Notes: generated by a model from the letters alone, not told the origin. 64,000 nucleotides of DNA from Heliopora coerulea (GCA_030142905.1 JASJOG010000567.1:46742-110741), one strand, 5' to 3'; shown: positions 44,880-55,219, counted from the first letter of the stretch. Made by a program: numbers and translations.

Positions 44880-45772
44880 TTGCAAGCATGGAGAATGATT
44901 AAAACAGTAAGACTCAGCCCGATCACCAGAGATTTTACCGACGTCGACCAACATGCAGCTACATTTATCAATAAAGTTGTTGATAAGTTAACGAGAGAAA
45001 GTATCTATCTTTCACGATACGTCCCAGAAATTCGTTCAAATCGACGACCCAAGTCGCCCAACGCAGTAGATAGTTCAACGACACATTTTGTGATTTCCTG
45101 CGTCATAGCATTATTCTAGACACAGTGGTACAAAGCATCAAAGGACGATTCAGTGATGACAAAGATCTGCACAAGGAAATTAGCTTAGCAAATCTGGCGT
45201 AACAAAGCTTAGCGCAATATCTGAAGTCTTGCCGGAGGTTGACACGGTACCGTTACGAGAGGATCTCGTATCCTTTGCATCATATTACGGTGCACTCAAA
45301 TCAGGCTCAGTACCACCGGATCTCGACGACGATTCAGATGACGCTGTAGATGAAAACTTAGATGGTGAAGTGAATAAGCATCCACCCTCAAAGTTAAAGG
45401 AATTGGTTAACAAGATCGCTTGCCAAAACTGGCTTTTGTGTGCCTTCAGATTGCTGTTCCAGTGAAGGCTATTCTCAACAGTGTATGAAAACTTGTACTT
45501 ACACAGTAGTTTACAAGTATTTGATTACACTAAGCATTAAACAATACTCGCGCGAATGATCCTTTTAAAGAGCCAAAATACTGAAAACGAGACTAAGATC
45601 CGCCTTAACGCAGGACAATCTTGAGGCACTTATGTTGATTGCTGTGGAAAAGGATATTGCATTGCAGCCTAAGAACAACAAGGAACGCATCATCGACAAG
45701 TATGCTCTCACGTCGAAGGAACGTAGCTCTTTACTTTTACTGCAGACCACTAAAGACTACAATAAGTCATAA
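44880..45772 (+). pseudogene. Decayed hAT-type transposase C-terminal half
   Basis: Pieces in shifting frames read in order as one protein. First is AWRMIKTVRLSPITRDFTDV. The next is RHSIILDTVVQSIKGRFSDD (a hallmark region before the dimerisation domain of hAT/ZMYM-type transposases), followed by LREDLVSFASYYGALKSGSV. Then comes CQNWLLCAFRLLF, and finally LRSALTQDNLEALMLIAVEK, which is the hAT C-terminal dimerisation motif. Several frameshifts and stops (for example TAA near 45,200) separate the pieces. It is antisense to the host gene within its intron. Confidence 0.65.
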
Positions 45773-45922
45773 AGACCGGAAGAAAGTTGTTGAAATAAAT
45801 ACGTTTGATTATTGGTTAATTTAGTTTGTCATGCACTCATGTTTATTTTAACATCTAAAGGAATTGGTTATAATCGAGCTATACGCGACATTCAGGCACT
45901 TAGTATTAATTCTTTCTTAGGG

Positions 45923-46237
45923 GCCCAAGTTTTCCTCCTGCCCGAACGCCAAAATGTTGTCAGTCCGCTCCTGGGCAAGCACAAAGAATATTCTATGGCA
46001 AATGGAATATTCCTTCTCCAACATATATATTAATTCAAATTACTAACCAGTACTCATGCGTAAACTTATCCAAACTTTGCTCTTCAACGGCTATCAAGCT
46101 TCAAATAAATAGTCATCAGTTGGTTTTACATTTGTCTATCAACAACACGAGAATGAATTAATATCTAGGTCAACGTTTTCAGAACACTGATGGCCGAAAA
46201 TGCCGCCCCTCGAAAAAGAGACTCTTGGGGCTTCTGC
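45923..46237. repeat. 315-bp direct repeat, copy A
   Basis: Matches 46,847-47,162 over its full length at roughly 88% identity, from GCCCAAGTTTTCCTCCTGCC to CTTGGGGCTTCTGC. The 0.6 kb between the copies includes the telomere-like tract. Inserted-element ends were not identified, so this may be a segmental duplication. Confidence 0.9.
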
Positions 46238-46294
46238 ACAGATAGCCCCTCCATCCTCATTACACCACTGCCTAACCCTAAACTTAAATTTAAA

Positions 46295-46425
46295 CTTAAT
46301 TTGATTAGGATTAGGGTTAGGGTTAGGATAGGGATTAGGGTTAAGTTTAGCATTGGAGTTAGGGTTAGGGTTAGAATTAGAGTCAGGGTTGGGGTTAGGA
46401 TCAAGGTTAATCCTAAACTTAATTT
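46295..46425 (+). repeat. Interstitial telomere-like repeats (degenerate TTAGGG)
   Basis: Contains GATTAGGATTAGGGTTAGGG, GGATTAGGGTTAAG, GAGTTAGGGTTAGGG and GGGTTGGGGTTAGG. TTAGGG is the telomere unit of most metazoans, including cnidarians. The apparent open frame across it is a by-product of the 6-bp period. Confidence 0.8.
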
Positions 46426-46846
46426 GACGATTATCATTATTTTAGTTAGATGTGCAGTCCAAGCAAAAATAAACATCTCCAGAATAAACTTTAAATTGAC
46501 GTTAACCATCAAAATTATAAGCACGTACAATTGATGATTATTGCCAAAATAAAGGTGAGAACAATCTGTACGAGTCCAACAAAATTTCTGGGTTTTTTTC
46601 GTTTTTCCCATGAATCTTGAATCGGGGGACTGTCTAAAATATTTGGCGTCTTGCGTGGCCAACATTCAGTTTTAGGCCTTACAGTCAGAGAAAATACCAA
46701 CGACTGTGCATGCTGGCAATGAACCATTTTCAGCACCATTATCAAGTTTTCCGTTAGAAAGGTTTTATTCTCACAGAGGTCTTATCGAGAAACGCTCTCT
46801 TCACTCGTGTTTTTGACGTGAAATCAATAATTTTTCTGTGAGTTTT

Positions 46847-47162
46847 GCCCAAGTTTTCCTCCTGCCCGAAGGCCAAAATGTTTTCAGTCCGCCCCTAGGC
46901 ACGCACAAAGAATAGTTCTATCGCAAATCGATTATTCTTTCTCCATCATGTATATTAATTCAAATTACTAATCAGTACTCATGTGTAAACTTTTGCAAAC
47001 TTTGCTCTTCAACGGCTATCACTCTTCGAATAAATAGTCATCAGTTGGTTTTACGTTTGTCTATCAACATCACGACAATGGCTTAATATCTAGGTCAACA
47101 TTTTCAGGAAATTGATAAACAGAAATGCTGCCCCTCGAAAAAGAGCCGCTTGGGACTTCTGC
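46847..47162. repeat. 315-bp direct repeat, copy B
   Basis: Second copy of 45,923-46,237, same orientation, 924 bp downstream. It differs mainly by scattered substitutions, so the event is not recent. Confidence 0.9.
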
Positions 47163-47463
47163 CCTTAAAGCCTTAATCCCGAATGAAACTGTTTTTTGGC
47201 GCATAGGCCATAATGTGTAAGTTGTGGGATGCAAGCCTCTGGATGACCACTTTGCCTCCTGTTGCCTGTATGAGGGCGTGATGAAAAGTACAGACTGCTT
47301 ATGCTGCATCAGCACTTTAATTTATTTATTACATATTACTGAGAATAGTGACCCCATATTAGAATGCAAAATAATTGATAAACAATTAAAGGTCAAAATT
47401 GAAAAATGTAAAATATAAAAAATCTTTGACCCATCAGAATAAATTACAATTCACAGTAATTAC

Positions 47464-48044
47464 CTGCTTCTGCAGCATGCTGAATAAGATAATCAGCCAC
47501 CCCGGTATGTCCATAACCTGATGCAATATCGAGTGGACTATCACCATCGTCATTTGTTGATGTGAAGTCACTTCCTTTGTTGATCAGTAATTTTATTGTA
47601 TCTAGATGACCACCAATGCAGGCATCGTGAATAGGCAAGTAACCTTTCTCGTCTCTTGAGTTAACTTCTGCACGATGATGGATTAGATATTCAACAACAG
47701 ATGAATGTCCAAACAATGATGCAGCATGAAGGGGAGTACGCCCATAGTTATTTGTTGATGTGAAGTCACTGTCTTTAGTGATCAATAATTTTACAGTATC
47801 TAGATGACCTTCAAGGCAGGCATCGTGAATAGGCAAGGAACCAGTAGAGTTTCTACTGTTAACTTTTGCACCACATTGGATTAGATATTCAGCAACTGAG
47901 GTATGTCCACGTAAAGAAGCACGATGTAAACCAGTTCCCGTTCGAAACCATTCTCCCTGCTCTTCAATGTCTGCGCCATTGTCCAATGCAGCTTTAACGC
48001 CATCCAAATCTCCTTCCTCTGCTGCAGCCAGAACAGACATTTTC
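47464..48044 (-). CDS. Ankyrin-repeat exon of the Roc-COR-death gene
   Basis: The exon enters in phase 2 after TTTTGAATAG and leaves in phase 1 at GAAGCAG|GTAATT. Its internal ATG at 48,040, with A at -3, could also serve as a start. After a capping helix (MSVLAAAEEGDLDGVKAALD) come five ankyrin repeats with the canonical TPLHxAxxxGH core: TGLHRASLRGHTSVAEYLI, LPIHDACLEGHLDTVKLLI, TPLHAASLFGHSSVVEYLI, LPIHDACIGGHLDTIKLLI and SPLDIASGYGHTGVADYLI. Repeats alternate between two types, and a 198-bp (66-residue) unit is visibly duplicated in the DNA. Ankyrin repeats bind partner proteins. The joining codon to the Roc exon is GAA, and the combined frame stays open. Confidence 0.82.
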
Positions 48045-48264
48045 CTATTCAAAACATACGCATTCACATTTTAAAAAAATGGATGCCAAGTCTCTGCTCC
48101 CCCGCTCCCCCCCTCCCCCTCCTTTTAGCACCCGGTTGGGAACTTCAGCCCCTAAAGCATCGAATCTCTATCGCCAACTCAAAAGCATCCAAGTTTAGAA
48201 CAAGAGCCCCACAATTGTTATAACTATACACTTTTTCATGATATGACAATAAAAGGTAGTTAAT

Positions 48265-48400
48265 TATTCACCAATGTGAACGTGTATATAGTATGTTAGT
48301 ATAATTACACTGGTGATTATCGAAAATCCCTCTCAGTGATTGGCCAAAAAACTACGTTACAAATCTCAATAATAACGTATAGGTGATTAGAACCATAAAG
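48265..48400. repeat. Dispersed repeat shared, inverted, with 8.1 kb
   Basis: Reverse-complement match to 8136-8226, including GGTGATTATCGAAAAT and GTGATTGGCCAAAAAACTAC. It lies in the 5' flank of the ankyrin exon (first intron of the proposed gene). Confidence 0.55.
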
Positions 48401-50380
48401 ATCATAAGTAAAACTAGAGTTGGCATTGTCCTGAGAATTTGAATGAAACTTGAACACTGCCATTTTTGAGCAAACTTGTGGTAGAAAGGGGGCCAAATTT
48501 CAATGCCCCAAAGCTTAATTTTTCAAATCGAGGTCCTTGACTGTACATGACGAAGGCAGAATCAAATGGGAAATACTTTGTGTTTTTTGTGAAAACTGTC
48601 GTTTTTGATATTTTTAATAGTGAAACCTCGCATTGAGCGAACTACAAGTGGATTTTACCTGGAAGAACTATCCCAGTCTTATGAAGAACATTAGTGCTTT
48701 ATTTTACGAATCACCAAATACGAAGACGATTTTAAACTGGAGATTAAACTTTCAGGAGATTAAACCTTCATGAAATACAGACAAATTTAATAGAAACTAA
48801 AAAAAATTGAAATGGATCTTGCTTAGACATGATGAATTCATAAACTCGCTCCCATATTTAGAGTTGTTTAACACTAAAGAAACAAACTCGAATGCAGATA
48901 AATTATTCAACTAACTGGCTTCTCTGTCCATGGAATTTTTTCTCATGAGTAGCTTATTGCAAGCTAAATTCTAGCTGTTGGTTTTTCTGGTCGTTAGGAG
49001 AACTCAAAACTACAAAATAAATTTGGTGAATCTGTTTAACTAACTAACAAATTATAACAGTCTTCACGAAGGACAGGTGCAATAACTTAATGCAAGAACA
49101 ACAGAGTGATTCTTCCATGCGATTGCAGACACCTCTTTGGAAACAGTTTATATTATGATAAGGTTCGTATGACATTTCTAAAAGCACAAGAAGTGGGTGA
49201 CTTGAAAAATAAAAGAATTCCAAATCGGGAGTTTCAACATGAGGAAATTTACTAACATTTTGGATGGTGTTGTCGCGAAACGGTTATAAAGAATTATGGT
49301 ACTGTCTTTGTTGTTCCCAAAGAAGTTTAAGATGGCGAAAATTAATACCGAACAACAGGTCTGTAACATTACTGATAACGTTAACTGACTCTGACTTCTT
49401 CGTGCAACGAAGTAGACAAGAGATCTAATTAAAAAAAACAGTTCTCGGGTTAGCCTCTGGATTGTCGACGATTGAAGTGTTGCAGACTTGCAGTCCTTGT
49501 CGACTTGGTCACTTACGTGAAACTCAAATCGATGAAATGCAACAGTTTGCAATATGTGTATCGAAACAAATGATTGTTTTCCGACGGACAGAGTGGTTTT
49601 TGTACGGCCTTCTTGTACTTTGTTTTTATCCCGTACTCTCTTTGTTTCATAATCTAAGGTGATTTTAAACGGAACGATTTTTTGCAGAATATGTTGCCGC
49701 TGCAAAATTTTGTTAAATATTGTTGATAAGTGGTACGTCTTCAGTGTAATTTAATCCTTTTTTCTAATTTTTGTTTTCATTTTAGGTTCATTTACGTTCT
49801 TTTGTTGGTACCACTGTTTACTTAGTATTCTTCACTAAAATGAACAGAGCGGAGCTTGCTGTAGGTTGTTGCTTGAAAATTTCTCTTCGTTGTGGCATTT
49901 CTATCCATTCATTTGTTTAGAAGTTAGAACTATATGCTTAGAAATAGCTCTCTGTCAAACGACAAACTGTCGCGGACAAACTGCTGCGAATCATAAGCGT
50001 ATATTTTGCTGCATAGATTTTTATGAGTTTATTACATATTCCAGGATAACAATCTCATCGTGCATAACAATACTTGTCCAAGTTAAACATAAAATCATAA
50101 ACGGGGAGCATTTGGAGAATCCTTCACGCGAACTTTAACTAGAAGGCAAATAGCATTAAGTACTTTACCTAAGTCCTGATAAAGTTTGATGCAATAAACG
50201 ATGTTCCCGTAAGTCCATATCTACCACCACCAACCCCTTCCGCCATATGTAAATTATTGATTGAACTTCTCTTACTGAGTTCCATAATTTTTTCCCCCCA
50301 GAAACAAGTTTAGCTCTATACTCTTATTCTAGAGCAATGAATCATTAAAACAATTTTAAAGTAAATATTGGTGCACTTAC
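48401..50380. other. Proposed first intron of the Roc-COR gene, no gene recognised
   Basis: A 175-codon minus-strand frame (49,705-49,178) has no recognised motif and no clear splice borders, so it is not called. The segment 49,961-50,110 is the second copy of the repeat at 14,815-14,960. Confidence 0.4.
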
Positions 50381-50435
50381 TTTTTCCCTTGCTGGCTCCC
50401 TCCTCCCTGCATGTTTGTTTCAGTTGTTGGTTTTA
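50381..50435 (-). CDS. Proposed first coding exon of the Roc-COR-death gene
   Basis: 55-nt minus-strand exon between TTACTCTTATAG acceptor and AAAAA|GTAAGT donor. It contains an ATG in good context (AAACATGC) followed by QGGGSQQGK. It ends in phase 2, which matches the phase-2 entry of the ankyrin exon (AA|G gives Lys). The frame is also open upstream of the ATG, so it could instead be an internal exon. No promoter was identified. Confidence 0.45.
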
Positions 50436-50631
50436 CTATAAGAGTAAATATAAAAATACATGAAAAGTACTTTTAGTTGAAATTGAAGATATATAGTATA
50501 CTATAATATTGAAAATATTCAGAATATTTGTTTTCCCAGTTGTCTAAGTTTGCATCTTTATGTTTAGGCATCGTAGTAGTTGGCGCCAGGTGTTGCAGGT
50601 GGCCAGCCAATGAATTATGGTAAAAAATTAA

Positions 50632-50880
50632 TTTAAACAAAATTAAACTAAATAAAATACAGTAAAGTACAGAAAGGAATAGAAAAGTAAAGTACAGAAA
50701 AAGTAATTAGTAAAATAAAGCCAAAAAATAAATAAATAAAATAAAATTGAAAGAAAATTGAAATGACATTGAAATGAAATTGAAATGAAATTGTGATAAA
50801 TATGGAACAAAACTAAATAAATTGAAGAGAGGTGAGATGAATAGAAATGAAATGAAACAAAATAAAACATTTTAATTGAA
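50632..50880. repeat. A-rich low-complexity tract
   Basis: Built from AAATAAA, ACAGAAA and GAAATGAAATTG-like short units. The minus-strand open frame here is Phe/Tyr-rich by composition only. Confidence 0.7.
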
Positions 50881-52460
50881 TGCTTCTCAAACTTCAGTTG
50901 ATCTTTAACACATTACAGTCCCGACAACCAACAAAAGCCCTCTTGTTCACAAATAAATTTGTCTGATGATAGTCAGAATAAATTAAACATGGTAGTCTAT
51001 GCATGTAATGGGTTAATACTCAAAGGAGATATCTAAGTGCCTGAGAATGGAACATGTGACATGTTGATCACGAGTGACTTTCTGAGTATTAATTTTTCAG
51101 CAATACAATCACTCAAATGGCAGACCGAATTGCAATGTATTCTAGTTCAGATGTCTACTGCTTTACAACAGGTGTAATATAGATACTGCCAAGGTCTTCG
51201 AGTATCAGCATGTAATCTATTGTTTATGGATATAATCAGTAATAAATTACTGACATAGTGAGACTCACATAACTGAGCAGAACAGTTTATATGGTACACC
51301 AGCGCTGTATCAATTATTTATGTATAATAACTGGCAACAGTCACAATTACAGGAGGTGAAGACGGCCAGTGAATGACTTTAAACTCCAAATATTTTTCCC
51401 TTCAAGCAAGGACGTAAATCCTGGAGGGATCGGGGAACATATCCCCCCAGTCCTTGGAGAGGGGAGGTACATATATAATTATCCCCTCCTCTTTTTGCCT
51501 AGTTCGTGAGAACTGAAGCCTAATTTCTGTTCCCTCGGTGCTTATGGTTCCATCATTACTTTTACGATTTTCCGATATACACATTTTCAGTTCCAATTTT
51601 TACCTAGGTATTGTTGGTTCGAATACATGACAAATTATGAAAATTTGTCCAGTTATTTTACAGTTCGGTCGTTCTATTTTGGACCTTATGTTGTAAATAA
51701 TCAGAAATACTTCGTTTAGTCATATTATAACGTCTTTACTGCTGTTTGGTGGAAAGGCATGGCTTAGTTTCGATTGAAAAACAAGGTATAAATGTTGTTC
51801 CAAAGAAATAATCTCAAAATGCCCGAAAAGGCAATTCATAAACATTAGGTTTAAAAAAAAAAAACTTTTGGAGGGAATGCCTCCACATCACTTGGCCAAC
51901 TCCGTCGCCCTACTTTTAGGAAGCGACTGTCGCCCTTGCCTTCAGGAGAGTGTCCTCCACAGCTATGCTTATCCTCGTCAATCAGAAGTGCACTTTGATG
52001 ACTTGCCTACATTAAGACCCCGCTAACAGTTGTCGGTGTTGGTGAAAGAAAAGACCAGTAAAGGTAGCACTCGTATAGGAGAATTTCAATAAGAACAAAA
52101 AATTTTTGTGAAATTTGTGAAAATTTTTGGATGACCCAATCAGAAATTAAAAAAAATAACCTATCGCAAGTCCACACTGCATGCCTAGTGATCCGCTCAA
52201 AAATTATTGACTCAATAAATTAAAGCGGTGACGGTAGATTTCCTGTTGCTATGATGTCAATTTCTTTGGAAATGCATTCGGCTCCATTAAATTCAAACTG
52301 CCATTCGAGAAAAACAATTCATATCTAAATTACGACTAAATAAGTACAGAATAATTTCCAGGCGTTGCTACTGTTCTATGACATGAACAAGGAACCTGAC
52401 AGTTTGAGCGAAAAACTTTCATCACTTGGCAGAGATAAGCGCAGTCATAACTAAGATTAC
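50881..52460. other. No gene recognised
   Basis: AT-rich. A short G/C-rich patch at 51,410-51,480 resembles decayed MITE ends but has no mate. No exon is supported. Confidence 0.35.
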
Positions 52461-52667
52461 TTAGACCCCGTTCACACCATACCGGTACGAAACTTCACCG
52501 GTATATAAATATGACGGTACCAACCTGTTCACGTGATACCGATATAATTTCCTGCCGTTTTGCTGTTCCGTTCACACGACGCCGTTGCGATTACAAGATT
52601 TTAAATTATTGCTGACTGTGTCGTTCGCAGTCATATGCGTGTTAATCAGTATGCCAACACGCCTCCG

Positions 52668-52760
52668 ATGAAAAAACAGGAAACATCAGACGAATCGGTC
52701 CGAAAGTTTGCTTGGACCGATGAGGAAGTGTCTTGGTCGTGTCCAAAATCGCCGTCGTTG
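52668..52760 (+). pseudogene. Myb/SANT-like N-terminal remnant in Harbinger element A
   Basis: The ATG opens MKKQETSDESVRKFAWTDEE, where FAWTDEEV is the start of a Myb/SANT domain as found in the DNA-binding second protein of Harbinger transposons. The similarity ends after about 25 codons; the continuing frame to 52,871 is not Myb-like. Probably the leftover end of an internally deleted autonomous parent. Confidence 0.5.
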
Positions 52761-52937
52761 TGTCTTTCTTTTTTCCTTTGTTTTTGTTTGTACCAAGTCG
52801 CAATAAAAATATTAAAAATTGCAGTTTCTTTGTGTAGTCCGTCAGATATTTTTGTAAGTAAGATAAGTTAAAATGTATCGCACTGCACAAACACAAAAGA
52901 ATCACCAGTAGAACCACGTACAGTAGAACTCCTCTAA

Positions 52938-53523
52938 AGGCTAGTTTCCATATAATCGCTGACAATCGCTGTTGATCGCCAGCGATCATGAGCGATCGAC
53001 AGCGATTATATGGAAACACTTTTCAGCGATCCAGCGATCGTGAGCGATCCACAGCGATCGTCAGCGATTATATGGAAACAAAATTCAGCGATCCAGCGAT
53101 CGAAACGATTCCAAAGTGCATCATTTTCTGCTGACATTGTGACGTTCAGGCATTTGTCTTTAATTGACTACGTGCTTCGAAGATAGAACATGGCGAGTTT
53201 TTCCACAGAAGAGTTCATGGAAGAAATTCACAAATATGAATGTTTATACAACCGATACTGTAAAGAGTATAAAGACAAGTTCAAAAAACTCAACGCTTTA
53301 AAGGTCGTAAGCGACAAATTTGGTTTGGAACCGTCGACAGCCTGCGGTGTCTGCTGAACAATAAATAATCAGGCACAAGAAGGTGCTGGGATACAATGAA
53401 TTGAGGGATCATATGGAAACAAACTCAAGCGATCGTTGGCGATCGTCAGCGATCCTTCGCTTCAATGATTTCAGCGATCCGGCGATCGTCAGCGATCGTC
53501 AGCGATTATATGGAAACTAGCCT
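52938..53523. mobile_element. Harbinger-like MITE B
   Basis: Inverted ends AGGCTAGTTTCCATATAATC (both sides, followed by GCTGACnATCGC) with TAA duplications at 52,935-52,937 and 53,524-53,526. Subterminal arrays of GATCGCTGACGATCGC-type words are dense. It carries the MADF-like short gene described separately. Confidence 0.85.
53190..53357 (+). pseudogene. MADF/Myb-like fragment inside Harbinger MITE B (55 codons)
   Basis: The ATG (AACATGG context) starts MASFSTEEFMEEIHKYECLY and continues with YCKEYKDKFKKLNALKVVSD, ending at TGA. This matches the first half of MADF/Myb-SANT-like DNA-binding proteins that Harbinger elements encode beside their transposase (pattern F-E-V-x-x-Y-P-x-L-Y, then Y-K-D-K-x-x-K-x-N-A). 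The usual Trp after Asn-Ala is Leu here, and the C-terminal helices are lost, so the peptide is likely non-functional. It identifies MITE B as an internal-deletion derivative of an autonomous Harbinger. Confidence 0.6.
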
Positions 53524-54170
53524 TAATTCGCGACCCCTTTATTCGCGAAAGGCCTTAATTCGCGATTGGGACTTAGACTCCTTTCTACTCTTTCTTTTGT
53601 AAAAATTCGCATGTAAATGATCATTATTTATTGATTTGTTGTAAATAAAGTTCATATTTTGCAAAAAAAGAGTTGTTCTTTGAAAAAAATAGTTGGAAAC
53701 ATGTGATCGGTCGGCACTATATTTTGACCATAACATCGAATATGGCGTTGTACACGACGTGAAGTAGGAGGGTTGTGAAAAAAAAATTCATGTATGTTTG
53801 GCCATTATGTGACCATTATATGTCTTGATATGTTGAAATTTGGTTTTCAGACTAATTCACGACTAGGATAATTCGCGGACCGGGTCCTTGGACCCCAATG
53901 TCCGCGAATTAAATGGGTTCTACTGTATTAGCTTTGCTAACTTCATTTAACCTGTACTTTATGGCGGCGAAAAACGTTTCTTGTTACCGTGATGAAATTA
54001 TTACGGTAAGGCGTTCACACGATTCCGGTAGAGGTACAGTTTCATTACGGTTTCAAATCATTACGGTTAGCATTACGGTTTCAAATCGTTACGGTTAGCA
54101 TTACGGTTTCATGTTATTTCATACCGGTATCGTGTGAACGCAAGGCCTAACCGTAATGATTTTGTTGAGG

Positions 54171-54173
<3 letters not shown>

Positions 54174-54203
<30 letters not shown>

Positions 54204-54668
54204 TAATGTTATTTAAACACGGTAGCCTTTCAGATAGTCTGCTTTTCAAAGGGCCGTGTAAATTTCTACTTACAAACATTAAGCTAATATATTACATACC
54301 TGTATTTCAGACTATATATAGCTATTTACAAAATAAAATAAGTGAACTATTCACTGGTTGGCTAACAGATTTTTGAATGTTTTCAAAATCTTTGTATTAA
54401 TATTGTTTACTATATGTTCATCTAACCTGTTCCAACACACAGCTCCTCTATAGGAAAAACTTCTCTTTAGGAAATCAGTTTTTGGCTTATTTAATATAAG
54501 ATTGGTGTTATTACTCCGTAAGTTGTAATAGTGGTTATCACATGTGTTGAACAATTGTGACAAATAGTTTAGTGGTAAACCCTTAAGTATTTTGTACATC
54601 ATTATCAATTCATGTTGGTTCAAAGAGTTGATGACGGGAGACCATTTTAAGTTATTCAAGATTTCAAC
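54174..54668 (-). mobile_element. 5'-truncated CR1-like LINE with TAA-repeat tail
   Basis: The minus-strand frame gives the last ~105 residues of a reverse transcriptase ORF: ILNNLKWSPVINSLNQHELI, then HYYNLRSNNTNLILNKPKTD and SFSYRGAVCWNRLDEHIVNN. The 3' tail is nine TTA units on the plus strand (54,175-54,202), followed by a 3' UTR like that of the LINE at 42.4 kb (CTGCTTTTCAA). It sits inside Harbinger element A. The first codons of the apparent frame derive from Harbinger sequence. Confidence 0.8.
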
Positions 54669-54713
54669 TGACCGAGTTTCATTTCCTACCGGCATCGTGT
54701 GAACGGGGTCTTA

Positions 54714-55219
54714 AGACCATGCACTCCTACGCATTTTATTCCAGCCTCTGGTATTCATTGGCGATTTGCAAAATTTTCTATCTATTTTCTGTCTTACTTC
54801 GCAATTCTCCAGCAATAATAAGACTCAAGCACTTCCAATTTCACGTTCTGTTAAATCGATACCTGACGGTTGCTTCAAAGCGTCGTTCGGGAATCATATC
54901 TAATCTCTTTGCTTCAAGTTAGATGTTTCCTTTAATGCAACATTTTAAGTGATCAAAATAAATCATACTTTAATGTCAATAACATAATCCTATTCATAAA
55001 CGAGGCAGGCCTTGTCATCGTAACATTTATTTTAATGTCTGACGTCTTTATTTAAATTAACAGTCGAACGTTATAAAACATGGATTTTCTTGATTACATC
55101 TGTATATGTCCTAGCAATGACAACAGTTACTAAATGATGACAACTAGATATGGTAAAAATGAGTGGGATGAAATGAGGTACCAAAATAGAACATTCAATA
55201 GTAAACTCAGGCAAATATT
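54714..55219. other. No gene recognised
   Basis: AT-rich spacer between the Harbinger nest and a Penelope-like element; one 67-codon frame has no recognised motif. Confidence 0.35.

Larger units (their letters stand above)
38439..47463. other. 9-kb intron of the Roc-COR gene, transposon-filled
   Basis: Defined by the donor after the ankyrin exon and the acceptor of the Roc exon. It contains a Gypsy element split by a LINE, a hAT remnant, two telomere-like tracts and a 315-bp direct repeat, each listed separately. The first 1.3 kb (38.6-39.9 kb) shows no recognised feature; it may include the 5' LTR of the Gypsy element, which I could not delimit. Confidence 0.6.
34398..50435 (-). other. Gene-level span: ankyrin-Roc-COR-death domain gene
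   Basis: Proposed exons are 50,435-50,381, 48,044-47,464, 38,438-36,468, 36,316-36,008, 35,403-35,347 and 34,672-34,398. Intron phases are 2 then 1, 1, 1, 1, and all agree at each junction. Starting at the ATG in the first exon, the joined frame is 1,075 codons with no stop until the end. Domain order is five ankyrin repeats (~residues 23-204), Roc GTPase (~225-560), COR (~616-960), a 19-residue linker (965-983) and a death domain (~984-1074). This is the DAPK1-like order without a kinase and without leucine-rich repeats. Likely role: a GTP-regulated scaffold in cell-death or immune signalling (inference from domains). There may be further exons inside the 9-kb intron or upstream of 50.4 kb. 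Confidence 0.7.
52921..53925. mobile_element. Mariner/Tc1-like MITE carrying a nested Harbinger MITE
   Basis: The left end is CAGTAGAACTCCTC and the reverse-complemented right end CAGTAGAACCCATTTAATTC, flanked by TA on both sides. If the inner element and one TAA are discounted, the left end continues TCTAATTCGCGACC and aligns with the right end ATTTAATTCGCGGAC, which verifies the nesting. The interior repeats TTCGCG motifs. Non-coding itself. Confidence 0.75.
52464..54710. mobile_element. Harbinger-like element A with nested insertions
   Basis: The ends GACCCCGTTCACACCATACC and, reverse complemented, GACCCCGTTCACACGATGCC are flanked by TTA on both sides (52,461-52,463 and 54,711-54,713). 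A 3-bp TTA/TAA duplication is typical of PIF/Harbinger. The interior repeats GGTTTCAnnTTACGG and CCGGTA motifs. It contains a mariner-like MITE with a second Harbinger MITE inside, plus a LINE. A Myb/SANT-like peptide start at 52,668 is a remnant of the family's second protein. Confidence 0.75.

Noticed and set aside
46165..46665. 166- and 114-codon frames across the telomere-like tract
   Set aside because: Leu-Thr and Val-Arg periodicity comes from the 6-bp TTAGGG-like repeat; no gene signature.
49178..49705. 175-codon minus-strand frame
   Set aside because: Length is notable, but there is no recognisable motif, low-complexity hydrophobic content, and no clear splice borders or conserved context.
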